A stretch of DNA of 64,000 nucleotides from Cellulophaga tyrosinoxydans (GCF_900176415.1 NZ_FWXO01000001.1:108086-172085); one strand, 5' to 3'; counted from the stretch's first letter, positions 17,365 to 27,274 are shown. Notes: generated by a model not told the origin, from the sequence alone. Program-made: numbers and translations.

Positions 17365-18672
17365 TTAACCACCAAAGTCATCAAATCTAATGTGCTCATC
17401 TGGTATTCCAAAATCTTCACCCATTTTCTGAACAGCTTTGTTCATTAATGGAGGTCCACAGAAATAAAGTTCTATGTCTTCTGGAGAATCGTGCTTACTC
17501 AAATAGTTGTCGATAACACAATTATGAATAAATCCAACAAAACCATCACCTGGAGCATCTATAGACTCTTTTACCTTCCAATTATCTTCTGGCATAGGCT
17601 CAGAAAGCGCTAAATAGAATTTAAAATTAGGAAAGTCTTTTTCCAATTTATAAAAGTGATCTAAATAGAATAACTCACGCTTAGAACGTCCACCGTACCA
17701 ATAAGTAACTTTCCTACCTGTTTTTAATGTTTTGAATAAGTGATATAAGTGAGAACGCATTGGTGCCATTCCTGCTCCACCACCAACATACAACATCTCT
17801 GAATCAGATTCATTGATAAAGAATTCACCGTAAGGTCCAGAAATAACCACGTCATCTCCTGGTTTTAATCCAAATATATAAGATGATGCTACACCTGGGT
17901 TTACATCCATCCAACCATTCTTAGCTCTATCCCATGGTGGAGTTGCAATACGCACGTTTAACATAATTTCTCTTCCTTCCGCTGGGTAAGAAGCCATAGA
18001 GTAAGCTCTTTCCACAGTTTCTGCATTCTTCATCACTAAAGGCCAAAGATTAAATTTATCCCATTCGGCTTTAAACTTATCTGGAGTTTCATGCTCTTCA
18101 GGGTGTGCTGTAATATCTATATCTGCATATTTTACTTCGCACTGAGGAATCTCAATTTGAATATATCCACCTGCCTTATAACCCATATCTTCAGGAATCT
18201 CAACAACAAATTCCTTAATGAACGATGCTACGTTATAATTACGAACCACTTTAGCAGGCCATTTTTTTATTCCGAAAACTTCTTCTGGAATCGTAATTTC
18301 CATATCCTGCTTTACTTTTACCTGACATGCTAAACGCGCACCATGTAAAAGTTCTTTCTTAGAAAAATGTGGTGTTTCAGTTGGTAATGCTTCACCTCCA
18401 CCAGATAATACATGACATTCACATTGGATGCATGTTCCACCACCACCACAGGCAGATGGTAAAAATACTTTCTGATTTCCTAGTGTAGATAATAAAGAAC
18501 TACCCGAAGCAACTTCAATTTTCTTTTCCCCATTAATGGTAATGGTTACTGGACCTGATGGCGACAATTTTTCTTTAGTAAATAGCAAAAGTGCAACTAA
18601 TACTAATAAAAGAATCATAAAAGCAATTACTGTAATTGCTATTGTTCCGCCTGTACTTGTAGCTAAAATCAT
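17365..18672 (-). CDS. nqrF: Na+-NQR subunit F (NADH dehydrogenase, 2Fe-2S/FAD)
   Basis: A 435-residue subunit that takes electrons from NADH. One N-terminal transmembrane segment (residues ~9-31) precedes a plant-type ferredoxin domain with cluster ligands C75, C81, C84 and C116. A ferredoxin-reductase module follows: FAD motif RAYSMASYP, NADH-binding YVGGGAGMAPMRSH, and the C-terminal YFCGPPLMN. Length and domain order match NqrF. It is the last gene of the operon, 2 bp after nqrE. Confidence 0.97.
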   Translation of the reverse strand: MILATSTGGTIAITVIAFMILLLVLVALLLFTKEKLSPSGPVTITINGEKKIEVASGSSLLSTLGNQKVFLPSACGGGGTCIQCECHVLSGGGEALPTETPHFSKKELLHGARLACQVKVKQDMEITIPEEVFGIKKWPAKVVRNYNVASFIKEFVVEIPEDMGYKAGGYIQIEIPQCEVKYADIDITAHPEEHETPDKFKAEWDKFNLWPLVMKNAETVERAYSMASYPAEGREIMLNVRIATPPWDRAKNGWMDVNPGVASSYIFGLKPGDDVVISGPYGEFFINESDSEMLYVGGGAGMAPMRSHLYHLFKTLKTGRKVTYWYGGRSKRELFYLDHFYKLEKDFPNFKFYLALSEPMPEDNWKVKESIDAPGDGFVGFIHNCVIDNYLSKHDSPEDIELYFCGPPLMNKAVQKMGEDFGIPDEHIRFDDFGG

Positions 18673-18674
18673 TC

Positions 18675-19412
18675 TTATTTATTTAAAACATCATTAAAAG
18701 AGACTTCTTTATCATTCTCTTTATTTAATTTCTTTTCTTCATTCAACTTCTTAGAAGCTGTTTCAACAGGCTCAGCCGGTGCAGCATCATCTCCACCTGT
18801 TAGCATACCACCAAAACTCATAAAACCAATAGCCATTAAACCAGTGATTATAAAAGTAATTCCCAATCCTCTTAAAGGAGCAGGAACATTAGAATATCTA
18901 ATTTTCTCACGAATAGCAGCAATAGCCAAAATAGCTAAAAACCATCCAATTCCAGATGCAAGTCCGTAGTTAAATGCCAAACCTAAAGTTTGTATATCTC
19001 TTGATTGCATGAAAAGCGATCCACCTAATATAGCACAGTTCACCGCAATAAGTGGCAAGAATATACCTAATGAATTATAAAGTGATGGTGAAAATTTTTC
19101 TACCACGATCTCTACCAATTGTACCATTGTTGCAATAGTAGCAATGAATAAAATGAATGATAAAAAGCTTAAATTATAATCTGCATATTCTGGACCTAAC
19201 CAAGCTAAAGCACCATCTCTTAAAAGATACTGATCCAATAACCAGTTTAATGGCACAGTTACTGCTAATACAAAAATTACCGCAGCCCCTAAACCAACAG
19301 CTGTTGTTACTTTTTTAGATACAGCCAAATAAGAACACATCCCCAAGAATGTGGCAAATACCATATTGTCTATGAATATGGATTTAAAGAATAATTCTAC
19401 ATGTTCTAACAT
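18675..19412 (-). CDS. nqrE: Na+-NQR subunit E
   Basis: A 245-residue integral membrane subunit with about six transmembrane helices; the family motif LGMCSYLAVSKK is near residue 25 and LPLIAVNCAILGGSLF near residue 120. Together with NqrD it forms the intramembrane core. The protein is about 45 residues longer than a typical NqrE (~200), owing to a charged Lys/Glu/Asn-rich tail after the last helix. Gaps are 2 bp to nqrF and 25 bp from nqrD. Confidence 0.96.
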   Translation of the reverse strand: MLEHVELFFKSIFIDNMVFATFLGMCSYLAVSKKVTTAVGLGAAVIFVLAVTVPLNWLLDQYLLRDGALAWLGPEYADYNLSFLSFILFIATIATMVQLVEIVVEKFSPSLYNSLGIFLPLIAVNCAILGGSLFMQSRDIQTLGLAFNYGLASGIGWFLAILAIAAIREKIRYSNVPAPLRGLGITFIITGLMAIGFMSFGGMLTGGDDAAPAEPVETASKKLNEEKKLNKENDKEVSFNDVLNK

Positions 19413-19437
19413 AATACTATTTTCTTGGTATGACTAC

Positions 19438-20085
19438 TTAATTTTCTTCTACTAATGCTGGGTTTCTTGAACGCTGTACCCAAATTATAATTCCAACTAC
19501 AATTAATGCCATTGGCGAAAGCAACATAAATCCGTTGTTTTCATAACCTAAAGCATACAATCCAGTTTTTGCTATTGGATCTCCTAAAACTTTAAAGCCT
19601 AATAAGGTACCTGACCCTAATAATTCTCTAAAAAACCCAATGATAACAAGTATTAAACCGTAACCCGCAGCATTTCCAATTCCATCTAAAAAAGATTTCC
19701 AAGGTCCATTTGCTAATGCAAATGCCTCAAAACGTCCCATGATGATACAGTTGGTAATAATTAAACCAACGAATACTGAAAGTGTTTTACTCAATTCATA
19801 AGCAAAGGCTTTTAATACCTGATCCACAATAATTACTAAAGCAGCTACTACTACTAACTGTACAATAATTCTAATTTTTGAAGGAATAATGTTTCTCATA
19901 AGTGAGATTACAACATTTCCCATAGCCAATACAAATAGTACAGACAATGCCATAACGATTGATGCTTTTAACTCTGCAGTAATCGCAAGTGCAGAACAAA
20001 TACCCAAAACCTGAATGGTAATAGGGTTGTTATCCGCAAGAGGATCTAAAATTAATCCCTTATCTTTTTTTGAAAGTAATCCCAT
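19438..20085 (-). CDS. nqrD: Na+-NQR subunit D
   Basis: A 215-residue integral membrane subunit with about six helices, homologous to NqrE and RnfA/E proteins. The typical start (DPLADNNPITIQVLGICSAL) and the central LIITNCIIMGRFEAFA are clear. It pairs with NqrE in inverted topology to hold a membrane iron centre, as known for the family. It lies 2 bp after nqrC. Confidence 0.97.
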   Translation of the reverse strand: MGLLSKKDKGLILDPLADNNPITIQVLGICSALAITAELKASIVMALSVLFVLAMGNVVISLMRNIIPSKIRIIVQLVVVAALVIIVDQVLKAFAYELSKTLSVFVGLIITNCIIMGRFEAFALANGPWKSFLDGIGNAAGYGLILVIIGFFRELLGSGTLLGFKVLGDPIAKTGLYALGYENNGFMLLSPMALIVVGIIIWVQRSRNPALVEEN

Positions 20086-20087
20086 AA

Positions 20088-20837
20088 CTAGTTAGTTCTA
20101 ATGGTTTTTAAATAGTCTTTATACAGGTTCATAGTTTCTGAAATCATTGCAGAAACACCATTACCTGTGATAGTTGCACCCGCAAGTGCATCTACTTCGT
20201 TATCATCTTTAATAAGGTTTGTTGGATCATTATTACCTTTAGCAACCTCAATTCCAGCATACTCTGTGCCTGCCATAATAGTTTCTCCCACAAAATCATC
20301 CATAAAATAACGTTGTTTTATGTTAGCGCCTAATCCAGGAGTTTCTCCTTTATGGTCAAAATACACTCCTTGAACAACCATTTGATCGTCAAGAGCAATA
20401 AATCCCCAAATAGCATCCCATAATCCTTTTCCATACATTGGAATGATATAGAATTTTTTTCCGTCTTTTTCACCAACGAATAAAGGAAGTTTTGGAGTGC
20501 CACCGCTTTTAGCAACGGCAACCTCTTTTTTCATATTAATAAGGTAGGCGTTAGGATCAGGAGTAACTTTATCACCCTCAATAACTAGTTGCTCCTTAAT
20601 ATATTTGGTAAACTCTGCTTCAACTTTATCAGCTGGTATAAAATTCACTGTTCCTTCATCAACATTTTCATTTACACCCATGGCATAAAGAATATTCTGT
20701 TGCTTTTCAAATCGTTCGTTTTCCTTTATTTTATCACTTAAGCCTGACGCTGTAAGTGCTAAAACGGATCCAACTACTATAACCATTACAGCCGCAAAAA
20801 CTACGGTGTATACGTTTTTATCTGTGTTAATTGCCAT
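20088..20837 (-). CDS. nqrC: Na+-NQR subunit C (FMN-binding)
   Basis: A 249-residue subunit with an N-terminal membrane anchor (residues ~10-32) and a periplasmic FMN-binding domain. The flavinylation motif DALAGAT is intact, so the covalent FMN should be on about Thr222. The enzyme that attaches it, ApbE, is encoded further down on the same strand. Intergenic gaps are 2 bp on both sides. Confidence 0.97.
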   Translation of the reverse strand: MAINTDKNVYTVVFAAVMVIVVGSVLALTASGLSDKIKENERFEKQQNILYAMGVNENVDEGTVNFIPADKVEAEFTKYIKEQLVIEGDKVTPDPNAYLINMKKEVAVAKSGGTPKLPLFVGEKDGKKFYIIPMYGKGLWDAIWGFIALDDQMVVQGVYFDHKGETPGLGANIKQRYFMDDFVGETIMAGTEYAGIEVAKGNNDPTNLIKDDNEVDALAGATITGNGVSAMISETMNLYKDYLKTIRTN

Positions 20838-20839
20838 AA

Positions 20840-22102
20840 TTAAACGGTTTCAGCTTTTAATTTTTCTGATTTATTACCTGTAGCTACAGCAGTAGCATTC
20901 TTTAATCGCTTCAATCTTTTATTAACATTGCCACGAATAACATAATGATCAATTGTTGGAGCGAATACGTTCATTAATAAAATTGCTAAGAACACGCCCT
21001 CTGGATACGCAGGGTTAAACACTCTAATCATTACGGATATAAATCCTATGAAGAATCCATAGAACCATTTTCCTTTATTAGTTTGAGAACCAGTAACTGG
21101 ATCGGTTGCCATATAAACTATACCAAAAGCCAAACCTCCAACAATTAGATGTTTCCAGAATGTAAAGCTCATTAGGCCGTAGAATTTACTCGTTTCTGTA
21201 ATCCAACCAGCATCTACTACACCGTTAAATATAACACCCATTACTAAAGCACCAATAACAGCACTCACCATAATTCTCCAGCTTGCAATTTTGCTAAAGA
21301 TTAAGAATAATCCTCCTAAAAGAATTAAAAATGTTGATGTTTCTCCAACTGAACCAGGAATAAATCCAAAGAACATATCTGATACAGAGTATGTAATTTC
21401 GGATACTTTACCTTGTGCTAAATACCCTAGTATGGTTTCTCCTGAAATAGCATCTGGTTTACCTGCCATGTTTACAGCATCATAAACCCAAACCTTATCT
21501 CCACTCATCCAAGTTGGATACGCAAAGAATAAAAATGCTCTAATAGTTAATGCTGGGTTCAAGATATTCATTCCTGTTCCTCCAAAAACTTCTTTACCTA
21601 TAACAACACCAAATACTACTGCTATAGCTAGCATCCATAAAGGTGTATCAATAGGAACAATTAATGGAACTAACATCCCCGTTACAAGATATCCTTCTTC
21701 TACTTCATGTCCTTTTATTACAGCAAAAATGAACTCAACTATAAGTCCAACACCATAAGAAACAATTAATAGCGGAAGTACTTTAATAACTCCAATCCAG
21801 AAATTTTCTCCAGTCAAAAAGTTTTCAAATAAAGAAACTTTTCTAATAATTCCATTGGCAGCATCGACTGCAGCGTAATGCTGGTAACCAGCATTGAACA
21901 TAGAAAAAAGCAACACAGGCACAAGTGCCATAATTACGGTATTCATGGTACGCTTTAAATCATCTGCTCCTTTAACATGTCCGCCTGAGTGTGTAGTCTC
22001 GTTTGGCGTATATAAAAAAGTATGTATGGCATTAAAGGCTGGAGCCATTTTTTTGCCTTTATACTTTTCTTTTAAATCGTGTAATGTACTTTTTAGGCTC
22101 AT
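20840..22102 (-). CDS. nqrB: Na+-NQR subunit B (Na+ channel, FMN and riboflavin)
   Basis: A 420-residue polytopic subunit with about ten helices. Recognisable are GYLVTGMLVPLIVPIDTPLW, GGTGMNILNPALTIRAFLFF, and the covalent FMN site DAISGET with Thr at about residue 223. The usual flavinylation consensus ends in Ala-Thr; here Glu replaces Ala. ATDPVTGSQTNKGKW near the C-terminal third is also typical. Located 2 bp after nqrA. Confidence 0.96.
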   Translation of the reverse strand: MSLKSTLHDLKEKYKGKKMAPAFNAIHTFLYTPNETTHSGGHVKGADDLKRTMNTVIMALVPVLLFSMFNAGYQHYAAVDAANGIIRKVSLFENFLTGENFWIGVIKVLPLLIVSYGVGLIVEFIFAVIKGHEVEEGYLVTGMLVPLIVPIDTPLWMLAIAVVFGVVIGKEVFGGTGMNILNPALTIRAFLFFAYPTWMSGDKVWVYDAVNMAGKPDAISGETILGYLAQGKVSEITYSVSDMFFGFIPGSVGETSTFLILLGGLFLIFSKIASWRIMVSAVIGALVMGVIFNGVVDAGWITETSKFYGLMSFTFWKHLIVGGLAFGIVYMATDPVTGSQTNKGKWFYGFFIGFISVMIRVFNPAYPEGVFLAILLMNVFAPTIDHYVIRGNVNKRLKRLKNATAVATGNKSEKLKAETV

Positions 22103-22104
22103 AG

Positions 22105-23454
22105 TTATCCTATTTCTTTTTGTAATAAGTCTAATCCTTCACGTATAATTTGCTGGTGTGGCTGTTTAGATATACAGATAAACTCAGTCAATGAAAAATC
22201 TTCAGGAGCTACTTCGTATAACCCTAATTGTTCCATTTCATCTAAATCCTTTACCATACATGCTTTTAACAACTGCATTGGATAAATATCTAAAGGAAAT
22301 ACCTCTTCATATTGACCAGTTACCACAAATGCACGATGTTCCCCATTAGTATTAGTAGTTAAATCGTACTTTTTCTTAGGGTTCAACCACGAGAAGGTAA
22401 GTGCTCTAGTTGTTGATATTTTATTGAAAATAGGTTTATTCCAACCAAAAAATTCGTAATCATCACCTTCTGGTATAGCGGTTACCACATTATTGTAATA
22501 TCCCAAATTACCATCTTGCTTAGATTTTGATCCAGTTAAAACATCGCCATTTATAACTCTAAACTTTTCCCCGTTCACTCCACTAGCGTATAAAAACGTA
22601 GCGATTTCGGAACCTATTTTAGTAGTATAGTATTGAGGTTTTTTAACTGATGACCCTGCCAACGCTACTGTTCTTTCTGCATTGAACTTACCAGTTAATA
22701 ACAATTCACCTATAATGATTAAATCTTGAGGTGTAATTACCCAAACTAGCTCACCTTTATTAATAGGATCAACTTTATTAATTAAAGTCCCAACAAGCCC
22801 AGAAGGATGTGGTCCAGAAACTTTATGAAGTTCTACCCCTTTTAAATTAGACATTGGAGAATTAGATCCACCATAAGATACATGTACTTTACCCGGTGTA
22901 AGTTTAGCAACAGCTGAAATGGCTGCTTGCAATTCACTTTCTTTTCCTTTTAGCACATAATCCAAATCCGCAGCCAATGGTGCCGAAGCGTAACCTGAAA
23001 CAAAAATAGCCTTTGGAGTTACCTCTGGATTAGCAATTACATCATACGGACGCTGCTTTACAAACGGCCAGCAACCAGATTTCAATAAAATTGCTTTTAT
23101 TTCTGATGCAGATGCATTGTTTAAGTTTGGAACAGTATGTTCAATTTGCTCTTGGGTTTTATCTGCTAAAATTTTCAAAGATAAAATACGCCTCCTATCT
23201 CCTCGCTTAATTTCAACCAATTCACCACTCACAGGGGAAACAAAAACCATAGCTTCATGATTTTTGTTATAGAAAAGCGCCTGACCTGCTTTTACTTCTG
23301 CGCCTTCTTTTACAAGCATTTTTGGAGTAATTCCATGAAAATCCTGCAAATTCAAAACATAAACATTGCTCGCTGGAGCTTTGGAAGTGGCTAACTCAGC
23401 CTTCCCTACCAAATTAATGTTTAAGCCTTTTTTAATTCTGATGTCTTTAGACAT
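22105..23454 (-). CDS. nqrA: Na+-NQR subunit A
   Basis: A 449-residue cytoplasmic subunit associated with ubiquinone reduction. It begins IRIKKGLNINLVGKAE, the usual NqrA opening, and contains KMLVKEGAEVKAGQALFYNK (biotinyl-lipoyl-like hammerhead), SGPHPSGLVGTLINKV and PMQLLKACMVKDLDEMEQLG. First gene of the six-gene operon; a -7 box lies 35 bp upstream of its ATG. Confidence 0.97.
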   Translation of the reverse strand: MSKDIRIKKGLNINLVGKAELATSKAPASNVYVLNLQDFHGITPKMLVKEGAEVKAGQALFYNKNHEAMVFVSPVSGELVEIKRGDRRRILSLKILADKTQEQIEHTVPNLNNASASEIKAILLKSGCWPFVKQRPYDVIANPEVTPKAIFVSGYASAPLAADLDYVLKGKESELQAAISAVAKLTPGKVHVSYGGSNSPMSNLKGVELHKVSGPHPSGLVGTLINKVDPINKGELVWVITPQDLIIIGELLLTGKFNAERTVALAGSSVKKPQYYTTKIGSEIATFLYASGVNGEKFRVINGDVLTGSKSKQDGNLGYYNNVVTAIPEGDDYEFFGWNKPIFNKISTTRALTFSWLNPKKKYDLTTNTNGEHRAFVVTGQYEEVFPLDIYPMQLLKACMVKDLDEMEQLGLYEVAPEDFSLTEFICISKQPHQQIIREGLDLLQKEIG

Positions 23455-23488
23455 ATTAATGTAGACCTTAGGTTAACAAAATTTAGCG

Positions 23489-23496
23489 CAAAAGTA
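23489..23496 (-). promoter_or_regulatory. -7 box TACTTTTG for the nqr operon
   Basis: Perfect TAnnTTTG on the minus strand, 34 bp before the nqrA start codon at 23454. It faces away from the plug-gene promoter, making a divergent control region of about 150 bp. Confidence 0.55.
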
Positions 23497-23580
23497 GTAC
23501 TTAATAAAAAGTTTTCATAATTATTATCTATAAATTTATAGCTATTATTCAGGATCTATTTTTGGGAATGCTTTTTGTTT

Positions 23581-23588
23581 AACTTTGC
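23581..23588 (+). promoter_or_regulatory. -7 box TAACTTTG for the plug gene
   Basis: Perfect TAnnTTTG, 18 bp before the ATG at 23607. A TTTTG at 23561-23565 could be the -33 element, with slightly short spacing. Confidence 0.55.
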
Positions 23589-23606
23589 AACAAATACAAT
23601 AACCAA

Positions 23607-24851
23607 ATGCGTTTAAACATAATTTTTATTGCTGCACTTCTTTTCTTTCATTCACTATTTGCTCAAATACAAGAAGAGGTAAATGCACCATCAAACATAA
23701 AATCTATAGTTTTTAAAGGAAACACAGACGATCAATTCCCTATTGTACAAATTGGCGATCCTATATATTTAGATTTTGATGACATTACCGCTAGCGAACA
23801 AGATTTTTATTACAAAATAGTACATTGTAATTATGATTGGACTCCATCAGATTTACTTAAATCACAATATTTAAATGGCATTGACAATCAAAGAATAATA
23901 GATTATCAAAATAGCTACAACACTTTACAACCTTATTCCAATTACCGATTAACTATTCCGAATGATAATGTTAAACTAAAGGTGAGTGGCAATTATATTC
24001 TTGAGGTTTACGATAGTAATTATGAATTACAGTTTTCTAGACGATTTTTGGTTTATCAAAATTTAGTAACTGTTGCTGGCACCGTAAAGCGATCGAGAGA
24101 CTTTAATTTTATCAATGAAAAACAGGTAGTCCAAATAAGAATTAATTATAGCGACTTTCAATTAGTTAATCCTAAAAAAGAAGTAAAGGTTGCCGTTTTA
24201 CAAAATTATTATTGGCCATCGGTTATAAATGATGTTGCGCCTCAGTTTACCATAGGCAATGAATTGGTCTATAAATACGATGATGAAATAAGTTTTTTTG
24301 GCGGAAATGAATATTTAAATTTTGACACCAAAGATCTAAGATCGCCATCAGCCGCAATATCATCTGTAAATTTAACAGACCTTTACAATCATTATTTATT
24401 TACTGATATTTTTAGATATGACAGACCTTACACTTACTTCCCAGATATTAATGGAGATTTTGTTGTAAGAACATTACAAGGCGATGATTCTTCAAGAGAA
24501 GCAGAATACAGCTATGTACATTTTAGCCTACCCTATAAAGAAGAAATTGGCTTAAATGATGTATATGTTTTCGGAAAATTCAATAATTACAATTTAACCG
24601 ATGAAAACAAAATGACTTTTAATGCAGAAAACGGACTAATGGAAGCAACCATAAAAATGAAACAAGGCTTCTACAATTATAAATACGTTTTAAAAAACTC
24701 TGATAATCAAATAGATTTAAATAAAGTTTCAGGTAACTTTCATTTTACTGAGAATAATTATTTAATACTTGTGTATTACAGAAATTTCGGTGATTTATAC
24801 GACAGTCTAATTGGAATTGGGTCTGCAAATTCTAGCGATATCAGCAATTAA
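23607..24851 (+). CDS. Type IX secretion system plug protein (DUF5103)
   Basis: A 414-residue exported protein with a signal peptide ending at LFHSLFAQ. Family features include SIVFKGNTDDQFPIVQIGDP near the N terminus, FYYKIVHCNYDWTPSDLLKS, YLNGIDNQRI, and a C-terminal FGKFNNYNL segment followed by YKYVLKN, resembling a carbohydrate-binding-like beta domain. In the type IX translocon this protein closes the SprA channel from the periplasmic side. It is a single gene with its own -7 box. Assignment rests on recalled family motifs. Confidence 0.88.
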   Translation: MRLNIIFIAALLFFHSLFAQIQEEVNAPSNIKSIVFKGNTDDQFPIVQIGDPIYLDFDDITASEQDFYYKIVHCNYDWTPSDLLKSQYLNGIDNQRIIDYQNSYNTLQPYSNYRLTIPNDNVKLKVSGNYILEVYDSNYELQFSRRFLVYQNLVTVAGTVKRSRDFNFINEKQVVQIRINYSDFQLVNPKKEVKVAVLQNYYWPSVINDVAPQFTIGNELVYKYDDEISFFGGNEYLNFDTKDLRSPSAAISSVNLTDLYNHYLFTDIFRYDRPYTYFPDINGDFVVRTLQGDDSSREAEYSYVHFSLPYKEEIGLNDVYVFGKFNNYNLTDENKMTFNAENGLMEATIKMKQGFYNYKYVLKNSDNQIDLNKVSGNFHFTENNYLILVYYRNFGDLYDSLIGIGSANSSDISN

Positions 24852-25109
24852 TTTCATCGATTTATTGACCAAATACCCTCAAAAAGGAATATTACACCGA
24901 GATTAAACCCATGTCTACTCCAAATAATAATATCTTTTTTATCTTGGCGCAAAATAATAGTGCGTTTTAAGGTCTTTTTAAATAAAAATAGAAAGTAAAA
25001 CTTATAAAGTTTTTTAAAAAATTAAACTACTTGTTAGGAATTTCATATTTTTAAGACCAAGTAAAAAAAAAGAAACGAAGCTATTTTTAATACTTAGAAT
25101 TTGAAGGCA
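24852..25109. other. 258-bp AT-rich gap, no feature recognised
   Basis: Between the plug gene and apaG. No ORF above 20 codons with support, no strong hairpin and no perfect TAnnTTTG box was found by eye. It presumably holds the apaG promoter. Confidence 0.5.
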
Positions 25110-25496
25110 ATGACAACTCAGATAACAAAAGGAATAAAAATCTCGGTTACTACAAGTTTTGAAGGCACATTTTTCAAAAATTACAAAACACATTATGCCT
25201 TTGGCTATACAATTACCATTGAAAACCAGAGTAAAGATTCTGTGCAACTTACTTCGCGCCATTGGAAAATTTACGATTCATTAAATGAACTTGAAATTTT
25301 AGATGGAGAAGGTGTTATTGGCAAAAAACCTGTTATAAAACCAGGAGAATCACACACCTACAGTTCTGGATGCCTACTAACCTCTACCATTGGCGCCATG
25401 AAAGGCCATTATAACATGGTGAATTTTGAAAATAATGAAAAGTTTAGAGTGTATATACCCACTTTTAAATTTAGTACGCCATTCACACTAAATTAA
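25110..25496 (+). CDS. apaG: ApaG domain protein
   Basis: A 128-residue small beta-sandwich protein. The family pattern is present: YTITIENQSKDSVQLTSRHW, the glycine-rich GEGVIGKKPVIKPGE and YSSGCLLTSTIGAMKGHY. ApaG is linked in other bacteria to Co2+/Mg2+ tolerance and diadenosine tetraphosphate levels, but its biochemistry is unsettled. The ATG at 25110 is preferred over a TTG at 25101. It is a lone gene here, not beside apaH or ksgA. Confidence 0.9.
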   Translation: MTTQITKGIKISVTTSFEGTFFKNYKTHYAFGYTITIENQSKDSVQLTSRHWKIYDSLNELEILDGEGVIGKKPVIKPGESHTYSSGCLLTSTIGAMKGHYNMVNFENNEKFRVYIPTFKFSTPFTLN

Positions 25497-25579
25497 CTTT
25501 CATTTACCTTTTAATTACTTTTTTCACCCTATAAGTTTTAGTACCTTTACTGTCATTATTTAATTAAAAAATAAATCGA

Positions 25580-27208
25580 ATGGGTAAAGGATTTTTTCAC
25601 GTTCCAAAGGCAGTAAATGAACCTATAAAAGGATACGCTCCAGGATCTCAAGAAAGAAACGAAGTATTAGCACAATACAAATCATATTTTAACGGAAATG
25701 TAGAAGTTCCTTTATATATAGGAAACGAGGAGATAAAAACTGGAAACACAAAACCAATGTCCCCTCCTCATGACCACAAACATGTAGTAGGCTCATACCA
25801 TTTAGCGGAGAAAAGCCATGTTTCAAAAGCAATTTCTAATGCTTTAGCCTCTAGAAAAGCATGGGCAAATTTAACTTGGGAGCAAAGAGCAGCTATATTT
25901 TTAAAAGCAGCTGAACTAATCGCTGGTCCGTACAGAGCAAAAATAAATGCCGCTACGATGATAGCGCAGTCTAAAACCATACATCAAGCTGAAATTGATG
26001 CCGCCTGTGAATTTATCGACTTTTTACGTTTTAACGTAGAATACATGTCAGAGATTTACAATGAACAACCTTCCTCTGCACCTGGCATTTGGAATCGTGT
26101 AGAATACAGACCTTTAGAGGGGTTTGTTTACGCAATAACACCTTTTAACTTTACAGCAATTGCAGGTAATTTACCAGCAAGTGCTGCTATGATGGGTAAT
26201 GTAGTTGTTTGGAAACCTAGTGACAGTCAAATATTTTCAGCGAAGGTTATTGTTGATGTCTTTAAAGAAGCAGGCTTACCGGATGGTGTGATTAATGTAA
26301 TTTATGGTGATCCTGTAATGATCACAGAAACAGTGCTTGCGAGTCCTGATTTTGCAGGAATTCATTTTACGGGATCTACCCATGTATTTAAAGAATTGTG
26401 GAAACAAATTGGCAATAACATACACACGTACAAGACCTATCCTAAAATAGTTGGAGAAACTGGCGGTAAAGATTTTATAGTTGCACACAAAACCGCTAAT
26501 CCAAATCAAGTAGCTACCGCTATTGTTCGTGGTGCTTTTGAATTTCAAGGTCAAAAATGTAGTGCAGCATCTAGAGTTTATTTACCTAAATCACTCTCTA
26601 AAGAAATTTTAGATTTAGTAAAGAGCGATTTACAATCTATGAACAAACCAGGGTCACCTGAAGACATGTCGAATTTTATTACTGCTGTTATTCACGAAGG
26701 CTCATTTGATAAATTGGCAAAGTATATAGATCAAGCAAAAGCTGATAAAAATGCAGAAATCATTGCTGGTGGTAATTATGATAAATCTAAAGGTTACTTT
26801 ATAGAACCTACGGTTATTTTAACTACCGATCCAAAGTACACTACCATGGAAACTGAATTATTTGGCCCAGTAGTTACTATTTATGTTTATGAGGATGCTG
26901 ATTGGGCTAAAACATTAAAATTAGTTGATGAAACATCGGAGTATGCATTAACTGGAGCAGTTTTGGCTACTGACCGCTATGTTATTGATGAAGCAACCAA
27001 GGCATTAGAAAATTGTGCTGGTAACTTCTATATTAATGACAAACCAACCGGAGCTGTAGTAGGCCAACAACCATTTGGTGGCGCGAGAGCATCAGGTACT
27101 AACGATAAAGCAGGGTCAGCTCAAAATCTTTTAAGATGGGTTTCTCCAAGATTAATTAAGGAAACTTTTGTAACACCTACTGATTATAGGTATCCATTTT
27201 TAGGGTAA
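25580..27208 (+). CDS. pruA: L-glutamate gamma-semialdehyde dehydrogenase
   Basis: A 542-residue monofunctional delta-1-pyrroline-5-carboxylate dehydrogenase, second step of proline breakdown (glutamate semialdehyde to glutamate with NAD+). Aldehyde dehydrogenase hallmarks: AITPFNFTAIAGNLP, the catalytic-Glu region KIVGETGGKDF, the catalytic Cys in FQGQKCSAASR, and the C-terminal QPFGGARASGTNDKAG. Length matches the eukaryote-like Bacteroidota form. No putA-type proline dehydrogenase lies in the window. An imperfect -7 box (TACCTTTA) is about 30 bp upstream. Confidence 0.96.
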   Translation: MGKGFFHVPKAVNEPIKGYAPGSQERNEVLAQYKSYFNGNVEVPLYIGNEEIKTGNTKPMSPPHDHKHVVGSYHLAEKSHVSKAISNALASRKAWANLTWEQRAAIFLKAAELIAGPYRAKINAATMIAQSKTIHQAEIDAACEFIDFLRFNVEYMSEIYNEQPSSAPGIWNRVEYRPLEGFVYAITPFNFTAIAGNLPASAAMMGNVVVWKPSDSQIFSAKVIVDVFKEAGLPDGVINVIYGDPVMITETVLASPDFAGIHFTGSTHVFKELWKQIGNNIHTYKTYPKIVGETGGKDFIVAHKTANPNQVATAIVRGAFEFQGQKCSAASRVYLPKSLSKEILDLVKSDLQSMNKPGSPEDMSNFITAVIHEGSFDKLAKYIDQAKADKNAEIIAGGNYDKSKGYFIEPTVILTTDPKYTTMETELFGPVVTIYVYEDADWAKTLKLVDETSEYALTGAVLATDRYVIDEATKALENCAGNFYINDKPTGAVVGQQPFGGARASGTNDKAGSAQNLLRWVSPRLIKETFVTPTDYRYPFLG

Positions 27209-27274
27209 ATTAAAGAACTTTTGATTATCTTTAATACTTAATCAACTAAAAGTCAAATAATTAATACTATAAAT

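Noticed and set aside
22105-23606. FMN riboswitch upstream of the nqr operon
   Set aside because: The gap upstream of nqrA is about 150 bp and I see no multi-helix RFN-like arrangement.
24910-24970. 19-codon ORF between the plug gene and apaG
   Set aside because: Too short, no promoter or terminator of its own, composition like the surrounding AT-rich gap.
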